From Neobacillus muris (GTDB taxonomy: Bacteria > Bacillota > Bacilli > Bacillales > Cytobacillaceae): a stretch of 61,546 bases of DNA. Location of the stretch: assembly GCF_943193175.1 (NCBI RefSeq), contig NZ_CALPDF010000026.1, positions 1-61,546 of the forward strand, given 5' to 3'. Below, one piece after another: positions 26,583 through 36,371 of this stretch (positions are counted from its first letter, which is position 1; every line of letters starts with the position of its first letter). The notes beneath the pieces were generated by a model, which made no database searches, had not been told where the DNA came from, and saw only the letters and a program-made list of their open reading frames with translations. Both the position numbers and the translations under genes were made by a program.

Positions 26583-26928
26583 ATATGCTTGTGCCCACTA
26601 TAACTCCGATGAATGATAAAATAATTCCAATGAAATAGCTAAAAATCAAGTAAAAGTATGACCGCCGCATTTGCCCCGTCTTTTTTAACTGTTCTGCATC
26701 AAGATGCAAGGTTGAAAATGTAGTTAAAGCTCCCATAAACCCTGTACCGAATAAGACATATATTGGCTGTGGAATCGTTATGCCACCTAAAAACCCCAAT
26801 AAAAATGCCCCCGCCATATTGACTAAAAATGTTCCTGCCGGGAACTTTGGCCGGTTAAATTTGCGGCTAATCATAAACCGGATGATTGCCCCTATAAAGC
26901 CGCCCGCTGCCACAAGTAATATGCTCAT
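26581..26928 (-). CDS. crcB: Fluoride channel subunit CrcB/Fluc (115 aa)
   Basis: Four-TM small membrane protein exporting fluoride. The family motif GGFIGAIIRFMIS is at the N-terminus; GTFLVNMAGAFLLGFL and GFMGALTTFSTLHLD are the pore motifs. It overlaps the upstream crcB by 4 bases (ATGA), giving a two-gene unit as in other bacilli, where the two proteins may assemble as a heterodimer. No fluoride riboswitch is visible upstream of the pair. Confidence 0.92.
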   Translation of the reverse strand: MSILLVAAGGFIGAIIRFMISRKFNRPKFPAGTFLVNMAGAFLLGFLGGITIPQPIYVLFGTGFMGALTTFSTLHLDAEQLKKTGQMRRSYFYLIFSYFIGIILSFIGVIVGTSI

Positions 26929-27320
26929 ACTAGTTTACCTGCTTCCTTGTTAGACCCGCCGCCGACCGCCGCACCAGTTCGAACTAACAGGATTCCCCCT
27001 ATAAAGCTTAGAGCTAAATAAATGATGGCCAATGTATAGTATGCCTCTTCCATTAAATGAATGGTTTCTAAACAAAACGTTGAAAAAGTGGTGTAGGAGC
27101 CAATCACTCCTGTGGTTAACCCTGTCAGCAGCTGTGAAGGGATTCTTTTGGAATTGCTCAAACGGCTTGTCACCCAGCCAAGAGCAAATGCCCCTGATAA
27201 ATTTATGATAAGGGTACCAAGTGGAAAAGCGCCCTCCCAAATATGTGCCGTCAGCAAAGAAATGCCATATCTAAGCAGACTCCCAATGACACCGCCCATT
27301 CCTACAAAAAGATAAACCAA
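26925..27320 (-). CDS. crcB: Fluoride channel subunit CrcB/Fluc (131 aa)
   Basis: Second Fluc-type subunit with GGVIGSLLRYGIS, GTLIINLSGAFALGW and GVIGSYTTFSTFCLE (conserved Asn and Phe residues of the fluoride pore). TTG at 27320 is chosen since GGAG lies 8 bases upstream; a GTG at 27329 overlaps the Shine-Dalgarno. First gene of the pair, translationally coupled to the second. Confidence 0.9.
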   Translation of the reverse strand: MVYLFVGMGGVIGSLLRYGISLLTAHIWEGAFPLGTLIINLSGAFALGWVTSRLSNSKRIPSQLLTGLTTGVIGSYTTFSTFCLETIHLMEEAYYTLAIIYLALSFIGGILLVRTGAAVGGGSNKEAGKLV

Positions 27321-27360
27321 TGCCAACACTCCATTATTATTGATTTCAGTAAACAGGAAA

Positions 27361-27388
27361 AGAGGCTGACAAAACCATGCCAGCCTCC
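27361..27388 (-). terminator. Terminator of the DUF6501 gene
   Basis: GAGGCTG/CAGCCTC stem with a 12-nt loop; minus-strand tail TTTTCC. Confidence 0.7.
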
Positions 27389-27397
27389 CTAAAGTCT

Positions 27398-27601
27398 TTA
27401 GGCGTCCTCAAAATATTCCTTATAAAATCCGCCTACTTTACCAGAGTTATCTACAATGTAGTAAAACTCCTCTGTTTCATTTTTCACATCATAAACTTTT
27501 CCTTCTGTTAATACATTATTGACAATATATTTTTTTGCATTTGTATGTACACACTTTACCTTTTTAATTGTCTCACGATCTCGCCATGATAAATGAATCA
27601 T
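27398..27601 (-). CDS. DUF6501 family protein
   Basis: A 67-residue soluble protein: MIHLSWRD start, then KKVKCVHTNAKKYIV, GKVYDVKNETEEFYYIVDNSGK and GGFYKEYFED. The pattern is that of a small beta-rich protein conserved in Bacillus (DUF6501), function unknown. Start at 27601 has GGTGG 6-7 bases upstream; the longer frame to 27652 lacks an RBS. Confidence 0.75.
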   Translation of the reverse strand: MIHLSWRDRETIKKVKCVHTNAKKYIVNNVLTEGKVYDVKNETEEFYYIVDNSGKVGGFYKEYFEDA

Positions 27602-27821
27602 TATGACCACCGTTCCTTTATTTATAGTCCATTTTCTAGTATAAACAATCAAAGCCAGTGTAGCAACTGTTAAAAAGCTATTTCGTCCCCCAGTTGCCTA
27701 TAAAAAATCATATTGACAAATTCGTGAAAATCCAGCAAAAAGGGTTCTCAAATCATAGCAAAACCATTACAATAATAAAAACTGAATATTCAATCCATTT
27801 TCCAAGGAGGGCATTCTCAAA

Positions 27822-27956
27822 TTGAAAATAATGAGTAACGAGCAGTTAGTTGTTTCGTATCGAGATGCATTGAAATCTGGCAAGGAAAAGGAATGGATAA
27901 AAATTTTAAAGGAAGAAATTGAACGGCGCGGGTTAAGACCTTTTAAGAATCGCTAG
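27822..27956 (+). CDS. Sda-like checkpoint inhibitor of sporulation kinases
   Basis: A 44-residue helical hairpin protein: MSNEQLVVSYRDAL, a short turn, then ILKEEIERRGL. This is the Sda (PF08970) pattern; Sda binds the dimerisation domain of KinA/KinB and blocks phosphorelay entry when DNA replication is perturbed. TTG start with AAGGAGG 11 bases upstream; the ATG at 27831 is farther. The C-terminus diverges from B. subtilis Sda, so it may be a paralog. No clear DnaA or LexA boxes were found upstream. Confidence 0.65.
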   Translation: MKIMSNEQLVVSYRDALKSGKEKEWIKILKEEIERRGLRPFKNR

Positions 27957-27975
27957 GAAATTGGCGCATTAACGT

Positions 27976-28003
27976 GAAAAAACCGCATGGCTGCGGTTTT
28001 TTC
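27976..28003. terminator. Bidirectional terminator
   Basis: AAAAAACCGCA/TGCGGTTTTTT with a TGGC loop, between the Sda-like gene and convergent mnmH. Confidence 0.9.
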
Positions 28004-28035
28004 CGTTTTAGCATATTAAGACCGGGTGTCCAAAT

Positions 28036-29109
28036 CTAGAGCTGTGGAACCCCTTCGATCGGTTTAAAACCCTGCTCTTCTAATTTAACCACTATTTTTA
28101 CAGCCGCATCCTCTGGGTCTTCCGCAAAAACATCGAAAAATTCACCTTGATAATCTTGTCTTGCATAATCATACCTAGGGTCGTAATAGTGTTCCAGCAG
28201 GATCGGTATTAATTCCTGATAGTTATGATCTTTCACCAGCTGCTCCATTCTGCCCCTAATCTCCATATTCTTAACCCTTTTTGCCACCCTCTCCATGCTT
28301 AGGGAAATTTTTTCATGGTACCAAGGTTCATGCTGATAAGGCAATACATACTCCTCAACAAGCAATTTCACTCTTTGTTCTAGCGGAGTATGGATATAAA
28401 TATTCACACCCTTAAACTTAACATCCATTAATTTCTCAGGCTGAACGGCTTTGCCGATTCTCTTGCTCTCTGCTTCCACTAAAAAATAGTCCGCATCGGC
28501 AATCTCTTGAAGTCCTTTGAATAGAAGGGAATCGAAAATCTTTTGATTGTGCCCTTCGCCTAAACCAATTGTTCCAAAAATCGAGCCCCGGTGTCCCGCC
28601 ATTTCTTCCAGATCGAGGATCGGATAGCCTTTTCGTTTTAAAATCTTCAATATTTCCGTTTTGCCAACACCTGTCATACCATGTAAAACCACTGCCTTGT
28701 TGGGAATTTTCCCTTCTATTTCTTCTAAAATATAATGGCGGTAGGCTTTATAACCACCTATTAATTTCCACGCATAAATACCGGCAAATTCTAAAAAGGT
28801 GACCACGGATTTGCTGCGCATTCCCCCGCGCCAACAATGAATGACTAACTCACCTTTATCCTGGTAGGATTTTATCGTATCCAGCATTTCAGGAATTTTG
28901 GGTGAAACAATTTCCATGGCTCTCCATTTTGCTGCATTTTGCCCCTTTTGTTTATAGATGGTCCCGATTTCCTGCCGTTCAGCATCAGAAAACAACGGAA
29001 CATTAATAGCACCTGGGATCGCACCATCCTTGTATTCTATAGGTGACCGGATATCAATAATCACTGGGTTATCTATTTCAAAAAGTTTTTCAACAGCTAG
29101 TTCCTTCAT
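28036..29109 (-). CDS. mnmH: tRNA 2-selenouridine synthase MnmH (SelU/YbbB)
   Basis: A 357-residue two-domain enzyme. The N-terminal rhodanese domain carries the catalytic Cys92 (HCWRGGMRS). The P-loop domain has GMTGVGKT (~144-151). It geranylates and selenates s2U34 of Lys, Glu and Gln tRNAs using selenophosphate. No selD is in this window, so whether selenium is used here is unknown; geranylation alone is possible. RBS GGAGAG. Confidence 0.9.
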   Translation of the reverse strand: MKELAVEKLFEIDNPVIIDIRSPIEYKDGAIPGAINVPLFSDAERQEIGTIYKQKGQNAAKWRAMEIVSPKIPEMLDTIKSYQDKGELVIHCWRGGMRSKSVVTFLEFAGIYAWKLIGGYKAYRHYILEEIEGKIPNKAVVLHGMTGVGKTEILKILKRKGYPILDLEEMAGHRGSIFGTIGLGEGHNQKIFDSLLFKGLQEIADADYFLVEAESKRIGKAVQPEKLMDVKFKGVNIYIHTPLEQRVKLLVEEYVLPYQHEPWYHEKISLSMERVAKRVKNMEIRGRMEQLVKDHNYQELIPILLEHYYDPRYDYARQDYQGEFFDVFAEDPEDAAVKIVVKLEEQGFKPIEGVPQL

Positions 29110-29165
29110 TTTTAATTACTCTCCTAAAATTTTGTCCACAGAGACAAAGTTCGATTAAAACAAAC

Positions 29166-29190
29166 AAAACTTCCACATAAGGGAAGTTTT
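29166..29190 (-). terminator. Possible terminator downstream of the 29302 gene
   Basis: AAAACTTCC/GGAAGTTTT stem with a 7-nt loop; minus-strand tail TTTTGTTTGTTTT. Confidence 0.55.
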
Positions 29191-29301
29191 AAGAAAACCG
29201 TTTCGCCAGTAAATTGTACAAAATAGTATATTTTTATTATATAGCAGTTAATCTGCTGTTTCAACTAGTTGAAGTCATCTCCATTAATTCACTGCAAGAA
29301 G

Positions 29302-29733
29302 TTACAATCCAAATGGTGTACCAACCAATTTTTCTATCGTTTTGCAAAACAAGGGCCAATTTTTAGGAAAGCTTTCCGCCCCTTCGAATTTATACACCTT
29401 TTCTTTTGTCCGAAGCTCGACACTCCAATATTTCCCATCCAGGATAATCCCATCTTCCCTTTGGTAAGCAGGCTCCCAATCCCACACATTAATCGAATAT
29501 AATTCACTTTTAAACTCTTCTAAATTCCCTGGCTGAACAAGCGGCAAATTCATAAAGTGTCTGGAATCGTCGGACGTGCTCCAAACAACAAAAACAAACC
29601 AGTTTTTCAAAAAATTGATCCGAACCTGTTGAGATAAACCGCCAAAACGCTCAACCGTGACAGTTAACTGTTGTGGAGCTTTAGCTGGATGAATCAATAG
29701 CCTCCGGCCGTTCATGCCAAACAATTCCTTCAC
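29302..29733 (-). CDS. Hypothetical soluble protein (143 aa)
   Basis: Unrecognised protein. It is mixed alpha/beta and Trp-rich (NWFVFVVWSTSDD, NVWDWEPAY, KYWSVELRT, KNWPLF). No signal peptide, TM segment or Cys cluster. GTG at 29733 is chosen because AGGAGG lies 8 bases upstream; a TTG at 29766 lies before it. It stands alone between mnmH and the trp operon. Confidence 0.6.
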   Translation of the reverse strand: MKELFGMNGRRLLIHPAKAPQQLTVTVERFGGLSQQVRINFLKNWFVFVVWSTSDDSRHFMNLPLVQPGNLEEFKSELYSINVWDWEPAYQREDGIILDGKYWSVELRTKEKVYKFEGAESFPKNWPLFCKTIEKLVGTPFGL

Positions 29734-29840
29734 TATTCTCTCCTCCTGAACTTCACGATTCTCCAATTTAGTCTACATTATAATGTAACTAGTCCGATAT
29801 GGCTGTAACAAATCGCACGTTTAAGAAGATTGTTAAGAAG

Positions 29841-29958
29841 GAGCTGTCCAAAAAACCAAGGGTTTCAGACAACCTCCCCCGCAGTATATCGATGGCAATT
29901 TGAAAAAACCGTTCTATATACTGGTTTAGGTGTGGTGTCAACCCTTAATGGACAGCCC
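29841..29958. repeat. Dispersed long-hairpin repeat, copy 1 (3' end of trp operon)
   Basis: About 118-bp imperfect palindrome with ends AGCTGTCCA and TGGACAGCC, followed inward by AAGGGTT and by CAGTATAT/ATATACTG. It begins 8 bases past the trpA stop and probably serves as the operon terminator. Related copies at 49093-49190 and 51071-51183. Confidence 0.75.
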
Positions 29959-29965
29959 CTACTGT

Positions 29966-30751
29966 TTAAATTTTGGCCGAGGTCCTTTTAATAACGGACA
30001 TAAATGTTTCCAATTCCGTAATATTGTTTTTTGCAAATAATTCAACAATCTTACTTCCGACGACCACGCCATCGCAGTATTTTGTGAGCTCAGCTATTTG
30101 TTCTTCGTTAGAAATACCAAAACCAGCTACAACAGGGATTGGGCTAACCTGCTTTACTGTTTGCAAAAATGCATTCAATCCACCGTCAAACTCGCCTCTT
30201 GCTCCAGTTATACCTTTGACGGTTACCGTATATAAAAAGCCGCTGCCTTTACTGGAAATTTTCCGCACTCTCTCAACTGGGGTTGTAGGTGTTACAAGTC
30301 TAATCAATTCAACCCCTGCTTTTAGAAACTGAGGTAAAATGATTTCTTCTTCCTCCATTGGCAAATCTGGGATAATGCACCCATCAACCCCAGCAGACTG
30401 GGCCTCTTGCACAAAACGATTTATACCTAATGAATATATGGGATTTAAATACGTCATGAGGATGATTGGGATTTGTACCAATTCCCTTGCCTTGGATAAT
30501 TCGACAAGAATGTCCTTAAGATTGGTCCCGTTTTTTAAAGCTCTGATTCCGGCTTGTTGAATGGTTGGACCATCAGCTACCGGGTCAGAAAACGGCACTC
30601 CCACTTCAATGGCTGTGGCGCCAAACTTCTCCAATAATTGAAGTCGTTCCACTAAACAGGAAAGGCCGCCATCCCCAGCCATGATATAGGGGATAAACGC
30701 TTTTCCATCTACTGCAGTTAACTGCCGAAAGGCCTGTTCAATCCTATTCAT
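29966..30751 (-). CDS. trpA: Tryptophan synthase alpha chain
   Basis: A 261-residue TIM barrel cleaving indole-3-glycerol phosphate to indole and glyceraldehyde-3-phosphate. The catalytic Glu and Asp are in [19 protein letters not shown]; phosphate site near [15 protein letters not shown] and VVAGFGIS. Last gene of the operon; its start overlaps trpB by 8 bases. The operon ends in a long hairpin repeat. Confidence 0.97.
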   Translation of the reverse strand: MNRIEQAFRQLTAVDGKAFIPYIMAGDGGLSCLVERLQLLEKFGATAIEVGVPFSDPVADGPTIQQAGIRALKNGTNLKDILVELSKARELVQIPIILMTYLNPIYSLGINRFVQEAQSAGVDGCIIPDLPMEEEEIILPQFLKAGVELIRLVTPTTPVERVRKISSKGSGFLYTVTVKGITGARGEFDGGLNAFLQTVKQVSPIPVVAGFGISNEEQIAELTKYCDGVVVGSKIVELFAKNNITELETFMSVIKRTSAKI

Positions 30752-31952
30752 TTGTTTCTCCTCCGTGCAATCTAGATTTTACTGCATCCACATCTTTATC
30801 TCCCCGGCCTGATAAACAAACCACCATATTCTGCCCTGGCTCCATTTCAGCAGCGAGCTTTATGGCAAATGCCACGGCATGCGCGCTCTCTAGTGCCGGG
30901 ATAATCCCTTCAAGCTTTGATAAAATCTGAAACGCCTCCAGTGCTTCCTGGTCGGATATAGAATGATACTGGGCACGTCCGCTGTCTTTTAAATAACTGT
31001 GCTCTGGACCTACCCCAGGATAATCCAGTCCTGCAGAAATTGAATGGGCTTCTTGTATTTGGCCATTTTCATCCTGCAGAAGATACATTAACGCCCCATG
31101 CAACACCCCGGGTTTTCCTTTAGTTAATGAAGCAGCATGGAATGGAGTTTGAATCCCATGGCCGGCAGCTTCCACGCCATATAAACAAACCTGTTCATCT
31201 TTTATAAAAGGATAAAACATGCCCATTGCGTTACTTCCTCCGCCTATGCAGGCCACTACAGCCTCAGGCAGCTTTCCGTTTCTGTCCAAGAACTGCTCCC
31301 TTGTTTCCGTGCCAATGACGCTCTGAAAATCCCGGACAATCATTGGGAAGGGATGCGGCCCCATGACCGAGCCTAATAAATAATGTGTATCATCTACATT
31401 TGCCACCCAATATCTAAGTGCCTCATTAACGGCATCTTTTAAGGTGGAGCTGCCGGAAGTCACGCTTACCACCTTCGCCCCCAATAGTTCCATTCGAAAT
31501 ACATTTAGCGCCTGGCGTTTGATGTCTTCTTCTCCCATAAAAATCATGCATTCCAGATTCAGTAATGCACAAACAGTGGCTGTGGCCACCCCATGCTGCC
31601 CTGCTCCGGTCTCAGCTACAATTTTTCGTTTTCCCATCCGAACAGCCAGCAGCGCCTGGCCAATTGCATTATTGATTTTATGTGCTCCCGTATGGTTTAA
31701 ATCTTCCCGTTTCAAATAAATATTGGCACCGCCAGCATGTTTTGTAAGATTTTCCGCAAAATACAACGGTGTTTCCCTTCCAACATATTCCTTTAACAAA
31801 TGGCGAAATTGTTCTTGAAATTCCTGGTCTGCTTTTGCTTCATTATAGGCAGCCTCTAATTCCATCACGGCCTTCATCAATGTTTCCGGGACAAACCTTC
31901 CCCCAAATATGCCAAAATGCCCTGTTTCGTCCGGTAATGTGTAAGTGCTCAT
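30744..31952 (-). CDS. trpB: Tryptophan synthase beta chain
   Basis: A 402-residue PLP enzyme condensing indole with serine. PLP Lys92 is in [12 protein letters not shown]; the phosphate-binding GGGSNAMG motif is present. Overlaps trpF by 4 bases and trpA by 8. Confidence 0.97.
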   Translation of the reverse strand: MSTYTLPDETGHFGIFGGRFVPETLMKAVMELEAAYNEAKADQEFQEQFRHLLKEYVGRETPLYFAENLTKHAGGANIYLKREDLNHTGAHKINNAIGQALLAVRMGKRKIVAETGAGQHGVATATVCALLNLECMIFMGEEDIKRQALNVFRMELLGAKVVSVTSGSSTLKDAVNEALRYWVANVDDTHYLLGSVMGPHPFPMIVRDFQSVIGTETREQFLDRNGKLPEAVVACIGGGSNAMGMFYPFIKDEQVCLYGVEAAGHGIQTPFHAASLTKGKPGVLHGALMYLLQDENGQIQEAHSISAGLDYPGVGPEHSYLKDSGRAQYHSISDQEALEAFQILSKLEGIIPALESAHAVAFAIKLAAEMEPGQNMVVCLSGRGDKDVDAVKSRLHGGETNE

Positions 31953-32572
31953 CTAACTTCCTCCTGTCCCGTTCTTTTGACCCTATCAATAAATGTTTTT
32001 ATTTTATTTAAATCTTTAATTCCATTGGTTTCAACCCCTGAACTAACATCCACCATATAGGGGTTGATGATCCTTGCTGCCCCCTCGACATTTGCCGCAT
32101 CAAGGCCGCCAGCAAGAATCAGTTTTTTGCCAGATACCACATTTGTATCCACTTGATTCCAATCGAAAGATATGCCATTTCCGCCCCTGTACTTGCCTTT
32201 AGGTCCATCCAATAATAAAAAATCGCTTGGGTAGGCATTCAAATCTGCTAGTTTTTCATTGCTTTGAAAATTAATGGCTTTAATAGCCGGGAGAGTCAGT
32301 GACTCACAAAATTCAGGTGTTTCCTCCCCGTGCAGCTGGATATGGGTAAGGCCTGCAAAAGCAGCGATTCTCTCGATTTCATCTCTTGTTTGGTTCACAA
32401 AAACCCCGACTTTAAACACTTTCTGAGGCAGTCTGGCAATAATTTCTCTTGCTCTTGCTTCCGTCACTTTCCGTTTGCTTTCCGCAAAGACAAAACCGAT
32501 GGCATCTGCCCCATATTCAGCTGCTTTTACACCGGTCTGAACATCTGTAATCCCGCAAATTTTTACTTTCAT
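31949..32572 (-). CDS. trpF: Phosphoribosylanthranilate isomerase
   Basis: A 207-residue TIM barrel performing the Amadori rearrangement of PRA. Catalytic Cys in KVKICGITD and Asp in DVSSGVET; phosphate loop [10 protein letters not shown]. Overlaps trpC by 4 bases (ATGA) and trpB by 4. Confidence 0.96.
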   Translation of the reverse strand: MKVKICGITDVQTGVKAAEYGADAIGFVFAESKRKVTEARAREIIARLPQKVFKVGVFVNQTRDEIERIAAFAGLTHIQLHGEETPEFCESLTLPAIKAINFQSNEKLADLNAYPSDFLLLDGPKGKYRGGNGISFDWNQVDTNVVSGKKLILAGGLDAANVEGAARIINPYMVDVSSGVETNGIKDLNKIKTFIDRVKRTGQEEVR

Positions 32573-33360
32573 TGCTTAGCTCCTTCTATTAATGGGAGGC
32601 AAAAATCCAAAAAGGTTTGTTTGATATCGGAGCTCTTCATAAATGCTTCCCCGACCAGGATGCCATTTGCCCCAACATTTTGGACTCTTCTCACATCTGA
32701 CTGCTGATGAATCCCGCTCTCACTGATTAAGAAGGCTCCAGAACGTTTTATTTGTGCTGCCAGCTTTTCCGTTACCTCCAGTGAAACGTTAAAGGTTTTT
32801 AAATCCCGGTTGTTTACCCCGATGATCTCTGCTCCCATTTTTAGGGCAATATCCAATTCCTGCTGATTGTGAACCTCCATCAGCACCTCTAAGTCTAAAT
32901 TCCTCGCATATTGGTAGAGTTCCTGCAGGCTCGGTTGATCTAAGGCTGCTACAATTAACAGAATGATGTCGGCTCCATATGATGCAGCCTGGTCAATTTG
33001 CAGCGGATCGATGATAAAATCCTTACAGAGAATCGGCAAGTCAACTGTTTCACGAACTGCTGCCAAGTCGGAAAAGGAACCTTTAAAAAAAGTTTGGTCA
33101 GTTAAGACAGAAATGGCCGCAGCGCCATAGTCTTCATATATGGCTGCCTGCTCTCTGGGATCAACCGCATGATTGATGACTCCTTTTGATGGTGAAGCTC
33201 GTTTATATTCTGCAATAATGGAAATATCTTCTGCCCTTTGCAATGATTCAATAAACGACCGCTTCACAGGCTGCCGTCCTGATTGCTGCACTCCTTTCTC
33301 GCGAAGAGCCTTTACTTCTTGTTTTTTTTGTTCAATGATTCGATCCAATATAGTTTCCAT
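32569..33360 (-). CDS. trpC: Indole-3-glycerol phosphate synthase
   Basis: A 263-residue TIM barrel. Signatures AEYKRASPSKG, LCKDFIIDPLQ and GVNNRDLKTF are intact. ATG directly follows the trpD stop (TAGATG), so translation is coupled. Confidence 0.97.
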   Translation of the reverse strand: METILDRIIEQKKQEVKALREKGVQQSGRQPVKRSFIESLQRAEDISIIAEYKRASPSKGVINHAVDPREQAAIYEDYGAAAISVLTDQTFFKGSFSDLAAVRETVDLPILCKDFIIDPLQIDQAASYGADIILLIVAALDQPSLQELYQYARNLDLEVLMEVHNQQELDIALKMGAEIIGVNNRDLKTFNVSLEVTEKLAAQIKRSGAFLISESGIHQQSDVRRVQNVGANGILVGEAFMKSSDIKQTFLDFCLPLIEGAKQ

Positions 33361-34386
33361 CTAAATAGCCTCTCTTTGTACGGCTTGGGATTTTTTAATG
33401 AGTTCTGCCAGTTTTTCATATGCGGCCCCAGAATCAATAACCTCTGATGCTGCTTTTATTCCCTCCGGAATCGATGGGGCTTTTCCGGCTGTATAAATGC
33501 CTAGGCCTGCATTCAGCAATACCGTATCGCGGTATGCGCCCGCTTCTCCTTTTAATACACCTAACAGGATATCTGCATTTTCCTTGGCATCCCCGCCTTT
33601 AATGTATTTGTTATCATACACTGGCAAGCCAACTTCCTCCGGATGGAAAGAACGGCTGGTAATGACACCATCCTCTAAAATCATTAAATGGTTTTCCCCT
33701 TGCAGGGAGGCCTCATCCATAAAGCCCGCCCCATTTAACACAACAGCCCGTTTGCGCCCCAGCTGCTTTAACACTTCGGCAAATACGTTCAATAAATCTC
33801 TCCGGTAAACGCCAAGCAATTGGTAATCTAACGGAACCGGGTTTGTTAACGGGCCAATAAAATTGAAAACCGTCGGTATTTTTAATTGGCGTCTCACCAT
33901 CGATATCTTCTTTAACCTTGGATGTACATTTGGGGCATAAAGAAAGACGATTCCAATATCCTCCAGGATTTCCTCAATGCTTTCTGCCGGCAAATGTAAA
34001 TTTACCCCTAAGTGTTCAAGCACATCGGCACTCCCTGTTTTGCTTGAAATGCTTCGATTGCCGTGTTTTGCGACCGGGATTCCCGCTCCGGCGATGACAA
34101 AGGCGGAGGTTGTGCTTACATTGAAGCTTGAAGAGCCATCCCCTCCTGTACCGCAATTATCGATTGCCTGAGGAAATCTTTTTTTGAAGGCAAGAGAATT
34201 TCCCATTAACGCCTTGACAATTCCTACGATTTCATCCACTGTTTCGCCTTTTGATTTAAGTCCCATTAAAAAGGCGGCAATTTCTGATTCAGATACCTCT
34301 TCCCCTAAAATAAAGTCCATGGCCTCCTTCATCTCATTTTCAGAAAACGATTTTTGTTCAGCCAATTGGAGTAAGTAATTTTTCAT
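33361..34386 (-). CDS. trpD: Anthranilate phosphoribosyltransferase
   Basis: A 341-residue enzyme transferring phosphoribose to anthranilate. PRPP loop DNCGTGGDG and the KHGNRSISS motif are present. Start at ATG 34386 is preferred over 34410 because AAGGGGAG lies 7 bases upstream; it overlaps the end of trpG by 29 bases. Confidence 0.96.
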   Translation of the reverse strand: MKNYLLQLAEQKSFSENEMKEAMDFILGEEVSESEIAAFLMGLKSKGETVDEIVGIVKALMGNSLAFKKRFPQAIDNCGTGGDGSSSFNVSTTSAFVIAGAGIPVAKHGNRSISSKTGSADVLEHLGVNLHLPAESIEEILEDIGIVFLYAPNVHPRLKKISMVRRQLKIPTVFNFIGPLTNPVPLDYQLLGVYRRDLLNVFAEVLKQLGRKRAVVLNGAGFMDEASLQGENHLMILEDGVITSRSFHPEEVGLPVYDNKYIKGGDAKENADILLGVLKGEAGAYRDTVLLNAGLGIYTAGKAPSIPEGIKAASEVIDSGAAYEKLAELIKKSQAVQREAI

Positions 34387-34969
34387 GCTTCTTCTCCCCT
34401 TCAATTTCATATAAAAAATTTTTTAGTATTTGTTTTCCCGCTGGTGTCCCGATGGACTCAGGATGGAACTGCAAGCCAAACACAGGATATTGGATATGTT
34501 TGACTGCCATTATTTCCTGATCGTCCAATGAATAAGAGATGGCCTCCAATTCCTTTGGAAGGGTTCGTTTTTCAATAATTAATGAATGATAGCGCATGAC
34601 CTCCAGCGGGGATGGCAACTCGTTAAAAATTCCGTTTCCACTGTGGTTAATCAAGGAGGTTTTTCCATGCTTAACCTGTGCCGCCCGATTGATTGCTCCA
34701 CCAAATGCGGCACCTATAGCCTGATGTCCTAAACATATCCCCAATATCGGGATTTCCTTATAAAAGGTTTGGATCAATTCAACACATATCCCTGCATCTT
34801 CCGGTCTTCCTGGTCCCGGGGACAGGATAACCGCGGTCGGTTTTAATTTTTTTATATCTGTGATTGAAAGTTGGTTATTTCGGTAAACGGATGCAGTCTC
34901 CCCTAATTCACCTAAATACTGATAGAGATTAAACGTAAAAGAATCAAAGTTATCAATAAGCAGAATCAT
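34358..34969 (-). CDS. trpG: Anthranilate synthase glutamine amidotransferase component
   Basis: A 203-residue class I amidotransferase. Nucleophile Cys in GICLGHQ; His-Glu in LQFHPESIG; SPGPGRPEDAG oxyanion motif. In B. subtilis this function comes from pabA in the folate operon; here it lies inside the trp operon, overlapping trpE by 4 bases. It may also serve p-aminobenzoate synthesis. Confidence 0.95.
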   Translation of the reverse strand: MILLIDNFDSFTFNLYQYLGELGETASVYRNNQLSITDIKKLKPTAVILSPGPGRPEDAGICVELIQTFYKEIPILGICLGHQAIGAAFGGAINRAAQVKHGKTSLINHSGNGIFNELPSPLEVMRYHSLIIEKRTLPKELEAISYSLDDQEIMAVKHIQYPVFGLQFHPESIGTPAGKQILKNFLYEIEGEKKHEKLLTPIG

Positions 34970-36354
34970 TTTGGCACCTCCAAAAACGATCTTAGTTTAT
35001 TCAATGTTTCCTCATACTCTGATTCAGGTACCGAGTCATAAACGATTCCGGCTCCAGCTTGAATATATGCCTTTTTGTCCTTCAAAATCATTGTCCGGAT
35101 TGCTAAGGCAAAATCCATGTTCCCGTTAGCCGACAGGTAACCAATCGCCCCTGAGTAAAGTCCCCGTTTCGATTTCTCCAGCGAATTAATAATCTCCATT
35201 GCCCTCACTTTAGGCGCACCGGATACAGTTCCTGCTGGTATACAAGCTGCCAGGGCATCAAGTGAGGTGTTGTCAGACTTAAGCCTGCCGCTAACTTCTG
35301 AAACGATGTGCATCACATAGCGGTATTTCTCAATCGCCATGTATTTTTCAACCTGAACAGAGCCGAATTCGCATACTTTCCCAAGATCATTTCTGCCAAG
35401 GTCAACCAGCATCTTATGTTCTGCCAGTTCCTTTTCATCCTGAAGCAGTTCCTGCTCGATCGCCTCATCTTCGGCACTGGTTTTTCCTCTTCGTTTTGTC
35501 CCGGCGATCGGATTGGCAATGACCGTTGTTCCCCTAGTTTTTATCAAGCTTTCAGGCGAGGAGCCAATTACGGTATATGCCTCAAAATCGATATAAAACA
35601 TATAGGGGGTCGGATTATTAGCCCGATGTTTGCGATAGAGTGCTAATGGAGAACCAGTAAAATCAGCCTTCATCCTTCGCGATAACACCACCTGAAATAT
35701 ATCTCCCGCTAAAATATGTTCCTTGGCAGCCTTGACATTCTCAATAAACTCTTCCTTCCCCGTATCGGAATAAAACTCAGAAAATTCATATTGCAGCTCC
35801 TCTTGATCCTCAAAAGGCTGCTTCAGCTCAGTCAATAGCTCGTTTAACCGAACTTCAATCACTGCTTCGTCACTATCCTGTAAAAGCGGGATTCCAAACA
35901 GGAACACTTTTTCCTCTAAATGGTCAAATACCACCAATTCTTCAAAAAACATCAGGTGGACATCCGGCATTGATAATTCATTGGGGAATTCCTCGCCGAG
36001 CTCTTCATAATGCCGAATGATGTCATAGCCTACATATCCAATGGCTCCACCAGTGAACGGAAAAGGAATTTCATCGGTCTCGATTGCGGGTATCAGGCTG
36101 TTGACAATTTCCAGTGGTTTTCCGGTCAACCTCTGCCTTTGACCATTTCGATAAATAAGCTGATTTTGGTCTCCTTGGGAAATTAATTCAAAAGCAGGAT
36201 CCGCACCAATAAAGGAATAACGGCCCGAATCATGATATTTGTGAGAGCTTTCTAATAAGAACTTTTTCTTGCCGCTGATTTTTTGCAAAATGGAAATCGG
36301 CGTTAACACATCACCGCTAATCTCTTTTAAAAAATAACCTGTCTGTGTCTTCAT
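34966..36354 (-). CDS. trpE: Anthranilate synthase component I
   Basis: A 462-residue chorismate-utilising enzyme. The N-terminal LLESS motif (feedback tryptophan site) is followed by the catalytic core with PYMFYIDFEAYTVIGSSPE, IAGTKRRG, DLGRNDLG and PAGTVSGAPKVRAMEI. First gene of trpEGDCFBA, read from tandem T-box leaders. RBS AAAGGAGT precedes ATG. Confidence 0.97.
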   Translation of the reverse strand: MKTQTGYFLKEISGDVLTPISILQKISGKKKFLLESSHKYHDSGRYSFIGADPAFELISQGDQNQLIYRNGQRQRLTGKPLEIVNSLIPAIETDEIPFPFTGGAIGYVGYDIIRHYEELGEEFPNELSMPDVHLMFFEELVVFDHLEEKVFLFGIPLLQDSDEAVIEVRLNELLTELKQPFEDQEELQYEFSEFYSDTGKEEFIENVKAAKEHILAGDIFQVVLSRRMKADFTGSPLALYRKHRANNPTPYMFYIDFEAYTVIGSSPESLIKTRGTTVIANPIAGTKRRGKTSAEDEAIEQELLQDEKELAEHKMLVDLGRNDLGKVCEFGSVQVEKYMAIEKYRYVMHIVSEVSGRLKSDNTSLDALAACIPAGTVSGAPKVRAMEIINSLEKSKRGLYSGAIGYLSANGNMDFALAIRTMILKDKKAYIQAGAGIVYDSVPESEYEETLNKLRSFLEVPK

Positions 36355-36371
36355 ACAGCCACTCCTTTCAA

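Noticed and set aside
27321..27397. Fluoride riboswitch upstream of the crcB pair
   Set aside because: No match to the conserved crcB motif; the hairpin there is the terminator of the DUF6501 gene.
32330..32707. 125-residue plus-strand ORF over trpF/trpC
   Set aside because: Antisense shadow of strongly supported trp genes; no RBS.
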